From Cohnella luojiensis (GTDB lineage: Bacteria; Bacillota; Bacilli; Paenibacillales; Paenibacillaceae): a stretch of DNA of 64,000 bases. The notes under the pieces are model-generated. The model worked only from the letters and a program-made list of their open reading frames with translations, did no database searches and had not been told where the DNA came from. Position 1 is the stretch's first letter; each line of letters begins with the position of its first letter. The stretch covers positions 1 through 64,000 of the forward strand of contig NZ_SOMN01000012.1 of NCBI RefSeq assembly GCF_004564235.1, read 5' to 3'. Made by a program: the position numbers and the translations under genes. Of this stretch, positions 63,808 through 64,000 are shown piece by piece.

Positions 63808-64000
63808 TATTTCCCCACGACCTTCTGGCCTTCCTTGAGCCCTTTGATGATTTCGACGTCCGTCGCCGTTTGCACGCCTACTTCAACGTCTACCTCGCCT
63901 TTGCTGCCGTCGGCGTTCGAAACGAGAACGTAGTTTCGGCCATTCTGCTTCCGCAGCGCCGCGACGGGAATAGAAAGCACGTTCTCCCGCTTCTCGACGA
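63807..64000 (-). CDS. HlyD/MacA-type efflux adaptor, C-terminal end (partial)
   Basis: The frame is open to the window edge; the last 64 residues include LSIPVAALRKQNGRNYVLV and GVQTATDVEIIKGLKEGQKV, the barrel and membrane-proximal domain of periplasmic-adaptor-like proteins. In Gram-positives these link an ABC permease to the outside. It overlaps the permease start and is first of the visible operon. Confidence 0.8.
   Translation of the reverse strand, partial: VEKRENVLSIPVAALRKQNGRNYVLVSNADGSKGEVDVEVGVQTATDVEIIKGLKEGQKVVGK

Overview
The window looks like chromosomal DNA of a spore-forming, Paenibacillaceae-type Gram-positive soil bacterium (Paenibacillus/Cohnella-like). The evidence is a GerA-type spore germination receptor operon, Gram-positive ribosome-binding sites (AGGAGG-like), YesM/YesN two-component regulation, LplA/LplB/LplC-type sugar ABC importers, many secreted or cytosolic glycosidases, and moderate GC. 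Almost all genes from 24 kb rightward lie on the minus strand.

Layout. 0-0.9 kb: 3' end of an IS200/IS605-type (tnpB-only) element with a 232-bp tandem duplication of the end of tnpB; its right end sits in a truncated AraC-type gene. 1-5 kb: NlpC/P60 hydrolase, DinB-fold protein, CDF metal exporter with an operator-like palindrome, a 51-bp repeat array, fructokinase. 5-11.6 kb: thrC, an RNA/DNA methylase and a germinant receptor operon in the order A-C-D-B. 11.8-17.8 kb: PPK2, a TIM-barrel protein, two convergent MFS transporters separated by two adjacent repeat arrays, and a phosphodiester glycosidase gene split by an in-frame TAG. 17.9-22.8 kb: relic of a glycine-zipper stress protein, SRPBCC protein, second NlpC/P60, more arrays, a MidA-like methyltransferase and an acetyl esterase. 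22.9-24.3 kb: second, full-length but decayed copy of the tnpB element.

24.3-58.2 kb is a polysaccharide-utilisation region. It holds an SGNH esterase, two GH27 enzymes (one 1626 residues long with alternating X2 and beta-sandwich modules), two GH95-type enzymes, an importer with its AraC sensor-regulator, an enolase-superfamily dehydratase, an SDR and an FCD-type GntR regulator with a near-perfect palindrome, a TIM-barrel isomerase with a Gfo/Idh oxidoreductase, a heparinase II/III-type lyase, a YesM/YesN pair and a second importer. The content suggests uptake and breakdown of fucosylated/galactosylated plant polysaccharide, with a possible non-phosphorylating L-fucose (fuconate) branch. 58.3-64 kb: rhomboid protease, a 52-bp repeat array, and a MacB-like export operon (adaptor, permease, ATPase) ending in an ECF sigma factor; the ATPase carries a C-terminal AbrB/SpoVT-like segment.

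The most unusual feature is a set of intergenic tandem arrays with at least five unrelated unit sequences that all have a period of 50-52 bp. No single novel defence or similar system could be shown. The tnpB copies, the constant-period arrays, the recombining GH27 modules and the ATPase-AbrB fusion deserve follow-up.
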